Shown here one piece after another: positions 12,810 through 24,400 of a stretch of DNA of 64,000 bases (the first letter of the stretch is position 1; each line of letters begins with the position of its first letter). The DNA is taken from contig NC_092029.1 of the NCBI RefSeq assembly GCF_042242105.1, positions 13,998,885 to 14,062,884 of the forward strand. Reading direction: 5' to 3'. The position numbers and the translations under genes were made by a program. The notes under the pieces were generated by a model. That model made no database searches. It was given only the letters and a program-made list of their open reading frames with translations, and was not told the DNA's origin. This DNA is from Pempheris klunzingeri. Its lineage: Eukaryota; Chordata; Actinopteri; Acropomatiformes; Pempheridae.

Positions 12810-12945
12810 TGTTTTAACCTTTGGCCTGCCACAAGGACTGCTCAGACTTTGGAACCAGGGCAACACATTTCCAAGTCCTGGTAATCACATACAGTAAGAC
12901 TGGAGGGGTATAAAAGCCAGAGGGTCAGAGCACAAGAATTAGTCT
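12810..12945 (+). promoter_or_regulatory. Liver-type promoter of the downstream apoB gene
   Basis: TATAAAAG lies at 12909-12916, about 90 bases before the ATG. About 85 bases further upstream (12815-12827) TAACCTTTGGCCT reads on the minus strand as AGGCCAAAGGTTA, a DR1 element of the HNF4 type. A second HNF4-like half site, GACTTTGGA, is near 12845, and a C/EBP-like ATTTCC follows near 12867. HNF4 and C/EBP sites drive the human APOB promoter (established knowledge); binding here is inferred from sequence. Confidence 0.6.
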
Positions 12946-13005
12946 TCAGAGAAAGTGGAGGACTCCCCTTACCTTAAGGCTTCAAGGAGCTTTGCTAAAC
13001 CCATC

Positions 13006-16000
13006 ATGGGGTGTACCAAGCTCTGCCTTTTGCTGCTGCTGGGCACATACACACTAGCCCGTAAGTATTGTACTTTTATATTGAAGCTAATAGAATTTTA
13101 GGATATAGTTTTATATATTAAGTGTAAATCTGTTTGAGAATAAATAAGATTAGTGTTTGTTTGTTGCTTAGTATTTTAAAGAGATGATCATTTCCCATAA
13201 GATTTTGTTTTGTATGAGACAAAAAGTGGCAGTGATATTCTACAGCGTGTTTGGTACTCAAGCATTACTTTTGTCACACCAGTTGTGATAGCTGAGGCTG
13301 TTCTAATCATTTTTGAATGACAGACAAGTGAAATACAACAACAAAGAATAAACATTTAATATTGAATGATACTTGTAAATACTGATTCTATATTATTTAA
13401 TTATTTTGTTCTCAGTTAAGTTTCTGAGCTTTTTAGTTTGTGGCTTTTGAAATTGTCAAGCAAACTTTTTTTTCATCCTTTACAGAGCAAGATGTGGGAA
13501 GTGTTGAGGAGCAATCTCCAGTTTGCTTTTGTGAGTTTTTTTTTTTTCATTTGTCATTTTTCTTTGTCATATTCAACTATCCATTTAAATCTAAAAAGAT
13601 GTACAGTCTGTTAAATGCTAACATTACAGAGCTCTAACTGATAGTTCACATGTGTTTTAGTGGCCAAAAGATTCAAGAACTTCAGACGGTTTGTGTACAA
13701 CTATGAAGCCGAGGCGTTAAACGGCGTGACTGGAGCTACCGACAACAAGAGCGGCCCCAAAGTCTCCTGCAAGGTATGTCTCACGGCCCCCATCATTACT
13801 GCACTGACAACAGTCTTGTGACCCTGAAAAGAAAACAGTAGTACTAAGAAAAATGTTTAATCTGCCGCACAGGTTGAGGTTGATGTGCCCCAGACCTGTA
13901 GCTTCATCCTCCACACCACAGAATGCTCTCTGAGCGAGATCTTTGATGTGGATGCAGAGGGGAACTCAATGTACCGCCCTGCTGCTGGAGCTCAGGCTTT
14001 CAATGCTGCCATGGCCAAGTAAGTCTCCTTGTTATGTTTCCAGCAAATATCTAAAATTCATCTATATTGTTTAGACCTAAAACTGAGCACTGCATAGTCA
14101 GAAAAGAGTCTAATCTGAGGCAATAAACGAAGTGGAAAGGCTAAATGGCAGGTTGTAAATGGGGATCTGTCCACGTCTACAGGAACCCATTGAAGATCAC
14201 AGTTGAAGGACAGGCTATTGTCAGACTTTACCCTGAGGATGATGAGCCTGTCAACATCCTGAACGTCAAGAGGGGGATCGTGTCTGCTCTCATGGTGCCA
14301 GTAATGGAAGAGGAGAGGAACAAATTGATGGTAGCTCCCCTTTTTTAGTGCCTTATTTTTGTTGTGTCAGTATTTACTGCAGTTGCTAATCAATTGAGGC
14401 CAGAGTTCCTGAGTTGAGCATGAAGCTGTTTGTGGTGCAGACTCATGCAAAGATAAACAAGTTGCACAATGAGGAGATAAGCTGCCCCAGTAACAGGTGA
14501 TAAATACACTCGCATAACATCATGTTCTCACAATGGCAATCTTCAGCTGCAGGTCGAAGTCCTAGATACGTTTATCTGGCTAATGGCATCACCTGCTGTC
14601 ATAAGGGGCAATCTTTCAGATCAATTGATAATCAGATTCAGTAGGATTGCTAGATGACAAAAAAACACTTTACCACCCTTGCTCTTGCAACTTTATTGAA
14701 TTGGATCCAACAACATCCTCAGTACTGATGATGCCTCTCATCATTTTCAGCCCACCGTGCACGGAGTGTGTGCCACCGACTTCACCGTCAACGCCAGAGA
14801 GGACATTGCCACTGATGTGACTGTCAGCAGGGATCTTTCCTTATGTGAACAGTTCTCTCCCAGGAAGCAAGTTACCAGTCCCCTGGCCCTCATCTCTGGC
14901 ATGGTAAGATATAGAGCCTCCACAACCTCATACTGTCACCATCACAAACCAAAGCTGAGAGTTGTTAGATTGTGTAAAGCATGTGAACTTTAAAATCCAC
15001 CCTCTTAATGGCATAATATAGTTTTAAATGGATTGCCTTACAAAGCCAGCAAAAAACACTAAGAAAACCAAGCCAAGCCAAATCATTAAGCCATCTTAAA
15101 ACATGGTATTTTTTTTACTGTTTTCCAGCAGCCTGTTCTTTCTCATAACCTTATAGCAAAACACTAATGTTGTCTTTCTACCATCAGAGCAAACCTCTGT
15201 CCAAGATGATTAGCAGCACCCAGACTTGCAACTACAAATTTGACAACCAGAAGAAGCACATGACAAGTGGAACCTGCACAGAGAAACACATCTTCCTGCC
15301 CCTCTCCCACCAGTAAGTTTTAAAACCATGAAGCATCCGGAGTCTTTCAGACCTTTAAAGTGGCTCATTATTACAGTGGGCAGTGGGACATACTTCTTGA
15401 CTTTGTAGGTTGTAGGTTTGTTTCATTATTTATGCACTACTTCCGTATATATGCTTTGGAAAAATATAAAAACTTTTGGTACATTTGTATGAATTACTAT
15501 TTCTGGTATGAATTGCTTGAAATGTGCTTAACATTTCAGGATTGTTTTCATTGTATTCTCTATTAACTGGTCCATACTTCCAAAAACAGACGAACAGAGA
15601 TGCTTTATGTAAAATAGAATAAAATAAAATATTGCCTAATTTCCTCTGCCAACAGGAATGAATATGGAATTTCAGCTGTGGTGAAGCAGACTGTGACTCT
15701 GAGGGAGACAGTCAAGATCAATGACAGAATCTTTGACCACAGTGAGTGTTTTCAGCTTTTATAAATAGCTTGTAAAATATCAAGACATTCTCAATATCTC
15801 AAATGTGTCCACTTTGTTTGCATTTTCTCACTGTTTGTGGTATAATTCTGTACAGATGAGAACAACTTCAGGCAGTTGTCTATGGATGTTGCTGATGACA
15901 AATCCACTGTGCAGACCAAGGATGCTGCCATTGCCACAATGCAGCAGCTGAACGGCCTGTCGCAGACCACCCAGGGCGAGCAGCGTGCCAGCCTCTTCCG

Positions 16001-19000
16001 CCAGCTGGTGTCTGAGCTGCGTGGCCTGAAGGCTGATGTCATGGGATCTGCTGCTGTTGAGATGATGGACATTTCCAGTGCTCTGACATGGCAAGCTCTG
16101 GCCCAGTGTGGCACCCCAGAGTGCACCAGCGCCATTCTGAAAGTCCTCAGGACCTTTGACGATGCTGCTCTTGAGGTTGATGCTGTTGTCTACGCCCTGG
16201 CACTGCTGCCTAGCCCCTCCCGCCTCTTGGTGAAGGACATGTTAGCTATGGCTCAGTACAAGCAGAGCAAACCCATCATGTATGCCCTGAGCAATGCAGC
16301 CAGGAAGTAAGTAAACCTACAAATCTGGTGAAAGTCCTCCTTATTACTCTAGCACAGAGTGGTGGTGTCTGTCGTAAATGATCAAATCACTAATGTCTAA
16401 ATTTGTCATCAGACTTTACCAGGCTGAGGGCGTCACCCCTGAGATCACTGCTGTCTCTGAGTTCATGACTTCCCTTCTGGGAGCAGACTGCGCTGGGGAC
16501 AAAGATCTGACCTTCTTGACCCTGAGGGTAGGTGACCAGCTGTGAACATAAAGTGCCTATAAAATATAATTTGTTATAGCAACTTCCTGTTCCATGCCTT
16601 TTCTAATTGTGTGTACTATTTCATCCAGGTTGTTGGCAACATGGGAGATGTCATGGAGGCTGCTGACCCCGCAATAAAGACCACCCTGATGAAGTGCATG
16701 AGGCAGCCTGCAACCACACTTTCTGTGCAGCTGGCTGCCATCCAGGCTTTCAGACGCATGTCTGTGACAGATGAGGTAATCAACACACCCCTCTGCAGAT
16801 GAACAGTATCCTAGTTTCCCAATTTCGTAGTGTGGAGTTTTCCTGAAATACAGTGACAAACATGTAATTCTCGCATTTCTATCCAGATTCGCTCAAACCT
16901 CCAGAGGGTCAGCCAGTACGCCAGGGGTGCTGTGCAGAAGCGCCTGGCAGCTTACCTGATTCTGATGAGGGATCCCCAGGACAGTGATATTGAGATGGTG
17001 AAGAAGCTGCTTAAACAAGAGCAGAATGTGCAGATCAAGTCCTTTGTGACCTCACACATCTACAATATCATTTCCTCCACTGATCCAAAGATCCAGAGGT
17101 GAGAATGAAGCACCTGTCAGCTGATAGCACAGTTTCTGTTGTATTTCATGGAAATGCTGTGCTGGTTTAACAACCCTACTGCTTATATTCTGCTGAATGT
17201 TTTACATTTCCTTCTTCTACCCAGGCTCGGTAAGAAGATACTGGATGCCATGCAGGACACTGACGTCGCCACACACAGCGACTACACCACAAAGTCACGC
17301 AATTACAAGCTCGGCATGGGACATGAGAACATGCAGGCCAGCATTCAGAGCAACATCATCTTTGATCCCAGTAGCCAGTTGCCAAGGGAGGTCTTGCTGG
17401 AAACTACCCTGAAAGCTTTTGGTTTCAACATGGATATGTGGGAGGTGTGTAACACTATAGATCATAATAATCAGTAATTCGTTGCTGTTTCAGATGGAAG
17501 TTTTATACATATAAGAAATACTAACAGATTAAAATTATATATTATTATTATTATTATTATTTCTTGTACTGGACTTTCAGGCCAACCCTAACCATCTGCC
17601 ACTGAAATTAAAGCAAAATAACACACACATTATTTTGCCTAGGGTCAGGATTTAACACTCACACTGTTTTGAATCTGTTTTATTTTTCCAATAGATTGGC
17701 ATGGAAGGAAAGGACTTCGAGCCAACAGTTGATGCTTTGTTTGGAAAGAACGGGTTCTTCCCCGACACTTTGGCCAAGGCTATGTACTGGGCTGTAGACA
17801 AGATACCAGGACTGGAGAAATGGGTTACTCCCATGGGATCAGAAGGACGGAAGGTATGTATAGTGGGCAATTATTCAGTTAGACACTTTTAGTCTGAGTA
17901 GTGTTGTCATTTCCAGTGATACCACCACAACTAATACAATGGATTTTTTTTCCTAAGGTTCCCGAAAATCTTGTGAGAGAAGTTGTTCGCAACTTTAACA
18001 AGCTGGTTAAAGATCTGCAGAGTCAGGATTCTCCAGAGGCCATGGCCTACCTGAGGATCATGGGAGCTGAGCTCGGCTACATCAAGGGCAATGAATTGAA
18101 GTCTATTGTGGATAATGCTAGGATGTATGCAGAGATTTTCATGAAGATCATTCCTACCAAGGTACAGTTCTATATTCCTCTAAAGTAAAGGCTGTCCAAC
18201 AAATTTCAACTCTCTTTCTGTACTACAGTGGGAGAGAATTCAAACTAACTGTTGTTTCTTTGTATCAGGTCATGACTAACCTGATGTCCAGCACTGACAA
18301 TGAGATCTTTGCCCATTACATCTTCATGGACAACAAGTTCATCATGCCAACGGCATCTGGCTTGCCTCTGACATTTGCTCTGTCTGGTACCTTTACTCCT
18401 GGTGCGAAGGGAGGCCTTCGCATTGCACCAAACATGGTAAAATTTCCATTTTTTGCCCTGAATCTATCCTTACTTTCAAAAAGTAAAGTAAAGGTTTATT
18501 ATTATACTATTCTATTAATGTTTTTCCTCAAATGTCCCGCAAAGAGTTATTGAAATGTAGAATTAAGATAATAATTCAGTATAAGTAGTATTGGTAGTAT
18601 AATAGTAGCAGCAATAGTTGTATGATTGTAGCTTTATCATTGTATATTTTTTCATGGCTCTGCAAACTATTTAATGCCATGTGATCTGTTTTTGTCTACA
18701 GAAGGAGCTGTTGTTCATGCCCTCTGTTGGAGTTGAGTTTGTGACCCAGATGGGAGTCCATGTCCCTGAATTTGTTGTGTCCACTGTTGAGATGCACACC
18801 AACATGTACCATGAGAGCACTCTCAATGCCAGGATCACCATGGAGGACAGCCAGGTCAAGCTTTCCATCCCCGCACCACAGGGTACCACAAAGCTCTTCA
18901 GTATCAGGTAACACAAAACATAAAATACATTTATGTATTGCATTTATTAATAAAATGGTAAATAAAAAGTGTGTTGATGTCCCTTTGTAAGCCTGTTGTA

Positions 19001-21437
19001 GGTCACACAAAGGTGTAGAAACAAAAAATGTTCTCCAACTAGCATAAAACAAGCAATCAAACAAAGCTACTGGTAGGGCACACAACAAAGTTATCAAAAA
19101 ATATAAACTGATTTTGCTATTTTTTCTTTGAAATAGCAATAAGGTGCTGATTGTTGGTAGTGGCTCCTCTGCAATGATCCCACATGTACTGGGTGAAGCA
19201 AACTGCAGACCTCTCTTCTCTGGAATCAAATACTGCACCAAAACACTCCATGCTTACACCGGTGATAAGGCCGCTGTTCCTTACTTCCCCCTGAATGGAG
19301 AGACTAAGTAAGTTGATTATTTGATTATTTTGTCTTAAATGTTACTTTAAGTAATGTAATTATGTAAATTTGTGTCTCATTTCTGTTATGTGACATATTC
19401 CAGTATGATAAGGGATGTTGGCAGGAATGAGAATAATGTAGTGTGGGACAGTAGAAAAGTTAAATCAATCAGTCAGTCAATTTGATTTTTGAATATCATA
19501 TAAAATATATTACTTTCAAGAGGTGGTATTATTGGTGTGATGTGTATGTGTCCATGCAATGATATACTGTTTAGTAACAGTGATCAAAGTTTAGCATACA
19601 AATACTTGTGAAATGTCAGTGCAATATTATAGAACACTTATAAGACAATTCATCTGTGACTCAAACTTTGTTCTTTTCACCTTAGATTTACTGTGGATAT
19701 CAAGCCCACTGACGAGGTCTCTGAGTACACAGCCACCATCGCCTATAAACTCCTCAGTGAAGGAAAGGATGGCCGCCAGAAGGTTGATTCCTTGAAGTTG
19801 GCCCTGAGAGCTGAGGGTATGAGCATCTTATTTGGGGGAATAATTTACACTGACTATGTGCCATAAGCTCCTTTATAATTCTGGTTTATACACATCCATC
19901 ATCACCTTGTACTTTTTCTAATTTTGTGGCTTTAGGTGCTCAGACTACTGAGGCTACAGCCACCATGAAGTACAACAGGAACAGGAATGTTTTCACCACC
20001 CAAGTCCAGATACCTGACTTTGATGTTGAGGCTGGCGTTAAAATTGGCATGACTGACAGCAGTGCCAAAGGCAAATCCATTATCCTCGAGATTTCCAACA
20101 AGAATGTGCCCCAGCTCTCTCTGATTGGCCGTGCCAAGTGAGTTAACACAGCCACAGATTTTATTTAGACACTTTTTCATTAATAATGTACCATACTTAA
20201 AGCTAGGTACTCATTTCCATATTGTACTTTTATATACAATCATTGACTGGATTTATTATTTTTATTAATCACAGGGTTCAGGCTATGACTGATGGCATGC
20301 TGCAGGTTCAGCTGTTAGTCCCCTCACTCAAGACTGATGCCGCCATCACTGCTACCATGAGCAAAGCTGACGGACTCACCATGGAGATCAAAAGTGATGT
20401 CAAGCTGCCAGAGACCACCTCCATTCAGGCAGTCACATTCAAATATGGTCTGTATGAGAAAATAGGGCTAATGGACTTAAAAAATTTACCATTTTAGGAA
20501 TTTGTCCAAACTCTCTCATACATAAAAGTAAAATGTTAAATGCCTTGTGTCTCAGGTAAAGACCAAGCTGAGGTTCAGCTGATGTCCAACATGAACGCTG
20601 ATACTAAGATCCTGGTGTCTTACACTGAAGCCTCCAAGGCCTGGTTCAGCCAGCTTGTGGAGGATGTCAAGGACCAACAGGTTGTCAAGACTGACATGAA
20701 AGTGGGTCATATCTTCAACAAGGCAGCAAAGGTGAAAACAATATGATCATTTTAAGTATTTTAGCATTTTTGCAGACCTTGACTTAGTTCTAGTTCCTCC
20801 TTACTAAAGCATGAGAAATGTGGTATTCTTTCATTAGGTCATCGACAAGTGGTTGGACAAGATCCCAACTGATAATCCATATGTTGAGACTCTGAACAGA
20901 ATAACAGCTGTGGAAATGCCCTCCATGCCTGAAAACCTATTCATGAACCTGTAAGTAAATCCTGAATCTCATAACAATATGTTTTATATGGATTATGAGA
21001 ACATTTACTCACCAGAAGAACGTTTCCAACTGAACAACTGCTCTGCTTTCATCCATTCACCAGTGAAAGCACATTCAGATACCAGTTCAACCAGGACAGT
21101 TTGACCATCAGTATCCCTCTGCCTCTTGGAGGCAAAACATCTGAGGAGCTGAGGATACCTCCAATGGTGACCTCCCCACGCATCTCTGTGCCTCAGCTGA
21201 ACATGGATTTTGCCTCACGGGAGATCCAAATCCCCACTTTTACCATTCCTTCTGAGTATGATCTCACCCTGCCTCTGATGGGAATGGTGGAAGCATCTGC
21301 CAAGGTCAACAGCAATTATTACAACTGGGAAGCAATGGTGTCTGCTGGTAACAACACTGAAGAGTCGCCTACCTATTTGGCCAAGTTCAGCATCATGGCT
21401 GACAGTCCAATCGAACTTCTCTCCTTTTCAACTGAGG
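13006..21437 (+). other. apob: Exon map of downstream apoB, exons 1-24 (N-terminal lipid-transfer module)
   Basis: Exons placed by reading frame, splice consensus and similarity to human apoB: 13006-13060, 13486-13530, 13661-13773, 13873-14018, 14183-14330, 14751-14903, 15188-15312, 15656-15741, 15856-16306, 16413-16527, 16629-16775, 16887-17098, 17225-17444, 17695-17853, 17958-18161, 18269-18436, 18702-18907, 19137-19307, 19686-19816, 19936-20137, 20275-20447, 20556-20731, 20838-20950, 21064-21437. Phases join without conflict. Introns are short (about 80 to 420 bases). Exon number and sizes track the human gene closely, so the N-terminal module is conserved while the rest has been remodelled. 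Confidence 0.85.
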
Positions 21438-24400
21438 GTAGCTTAATCTTTATCCCTTTCTTTATTCATAAGAATTATACTTTTTTTTTTACTAAACTCA
21501 AGAGACACAACATATCAATTGATACTAATTCATATTTTTCTGTTCTGTCTGTTTTAAAGGTGCTGCAAAAATCACTGACACAGCAGAGAAAACTATGAAA
21601 CTGACCATTGATGGTTCCCTGAAGCACATGGTCATGAACACAGGTTTTAATGTGGTGGAAACCATTGCTGTCACTGACAATGTAATGACAACGGGAAGGT
21701 ACAACGTGTATGCCATCGCCCCTCTGGGTCTGGACACTTCTCTGACTATTACCACCCAGGTCCTCCTTGACTCAAACATGCTTTCGGGAGATATCAACAC
21801 AGACGGAAGTGTGACTGTTGGACCCATGACTGCTAGCACCACCTATCTCCACACCTTCTCTGTTGAGCCAGCCAAAAAAGAAGCAAGACTGGAGAGCACA
21901 CTGAAGGTGAACTCTGAAATCCTTAAGGTTTCAAACAAGATCACGGCATCATATGCAGATGAGGAACTTAGGATGGAGTCAAACACCAACGTCAACAGTG
22001 ATCCCATCAAGCACACCACCAAAATGAGCCTTGGCTACAAAGATGTCAAACTTACCATCCAGTCAGACTCTGTGACCAAGGCTGATGAGCGAATGCTTCG
22101 TAGTCAGATGGAGTTTGCTGCCTCTGAAGGACAGGCCAGCCTGAGAATAGAAAATCAAGCTGATGACACAGAGAATCGTGCCTACTCACTGCTCACTGGG
22201 TCCATGAAGCCCTCCGGCCTGGAGATCAATGCTGATGCGTCCTTGAACATCTTTTCAAGCCTTGCCTCTCACAAGGCAACCTTGGCTCTGAACATGAATG
22301 GCCTAACCACCAGCTGTACAACAACTGCTCAGCACAGTCCAATGACCTTTGAGAATACCTTCCATGGTGGAGTTGACACTTCTGGTGCAACCATGTCTCT
22401 CACCACCAAGGGAGCCATTAAAGAGAACAAAGCTGAGCTCAGTTTCGAGGGAAAGATTGCAAGCACAGAAGTGTATCTCAACAGCATCTTCAAGGGTAAC
22501 TTCTTTGACATCAACACAAGGAACAGAGTGAACCTCAGAGTGACTGAAGATGGCTTGATCCTCTCCAACAACATAGTTGGATCTTTCAACGAGATGACAA
22601 CCGAAAACACCCACTCAATGTCTCTTACGCTTAGATCTTTCAGCCTCCACTCCAAGACAGACAACTTCCTTAACAAGAGGAACTCCTACATGCATGACAT
22701 CACAATTAATATGGAGCCTTACACCACCTCAGTTATTGTGAAAAATGACCTGAAGATCATGGAGATTAACTTTGTGAATGATGCCCAGTTCAAGGCAGAG
22801 CCCTACAGCATGGAGCTGACTGGAACATTGATGGGAATGTTCTCAGAAGAGGAGCTCAAGCACACTTATGAAGTCAAGTTTGCTGACATGGTCCTGTCTG
22901 CAAAGTGCAACACTAATGGTAAACTCCTGGGAGCTCATATGACACAAACTACTGATATGGAGGTTGCAGGTCTGACCATGAAGTTCAACAATATGGCTAA
23001 CTACAACTCACCATCTCTGCGTCTTGACAGCACGGTCAAAACTGTTGCCGCACCCTTCACTCTGGAAATTGATGCCATTTTCAACTCCAATGGTGCAGTG
23101 TATCTGTATGGACAGCAGAGCGGTGAACTATACAGCAAATTCCTCCTGAAAGCAGAGCCTCTACTGTTTACACATTCATTTGAGTACAGAGCCTCAACTG
23201 ACCTTGAACTGGAGGGAAAATTCACCATCAAGACTAATATGGACAACAAGTTCAACAGCATGCTGAGCCTCAATGAACAAAGTGTCACACTGAAGATGGT
23301 ATCCAAAGTAAATGAGGCCACTTTTGATCAAGAAATGAGTGCATACAACAATGCAGAGAGAATGGGTATTGAGATGACGGGGGCTGTTGAAGATTACACC
23401 ATCTCTGGATTTGTGAAATATGACAAGAACAGTGACAGCCACTTTGTCCAGATCCCATTCATTGAGCATCTGCCTGCAGTTATTGAGAATGTAAAAACCA
23501 CAGTGATGGGGCTAATGGACCAAAGCATTGAGATGCTGAAAGACATCAACACCAAGTATGGAATTAGTGACAAGTTTCAGAACAAAGTGTCAGATCTGAA
23601 GGAGGTAATTGACAACTTTGACTTCAACCTCTTTGTCCAAGACCTGAGAAAGTTTATCACCTCAGTTGAAAACTACATTATCAACCTAACAGCCAAATTC
23701 CCAACTGACAAAGTTATGAATGCACTGAAATCAATGAAGGACACTATCATGGCTTGGATCGAGAAGCATAACATTGCAAACAAATTCAATGTAATTTATA
23801 CCAAAATAGAGGAGATCCTCTCCAGCTATGAAGTTGAGAAGATTATTGGGGCCATCATGGATGAGGCTGTTAAAATTATGAAGCAGTATGAGGTGAGGGA
23901 AAAGATTCAGTCTGTATTTGCTGCTCTCAGGTCAATTGACATCCAGCCCATGCTCAAAAGAGTTAAGGCACCTGTCCAAGAGCTTGTGAATGAGCTGTAT
24001 GCCTTTGATGTCAAACAGCTGGTTGATGACATAAGTGACTATTTCATGAGAATGGTCCAGAAACTCAAATCTTTTGATTATGACACCTTCACTATGGAGT
24101 TGAAAGAGAAAGTGGCAGATATGAGCAAGATTCCCTGTTTTGGAAAACTCTATGGCGAGTTCAGAGTTACTTCCCCTCATTACACACTGAGGACCACTGC
24201 TGACATGGAGAACACCACAACTACGTCTGTCACACCAGAGTTCAAAATCAACCTTAACTCACAGGCTACATCCACCTTGAAAATCCTTGACTTCACTGTT
24301 GATGCCAGTGCTCATTTTGCTGCACCCAAGATGAGTCGTCTGTCCATCTCTGAAAATATCAAAGTTGACCAGTCGTGTTTTTCACTTGACCACAAGGGAA

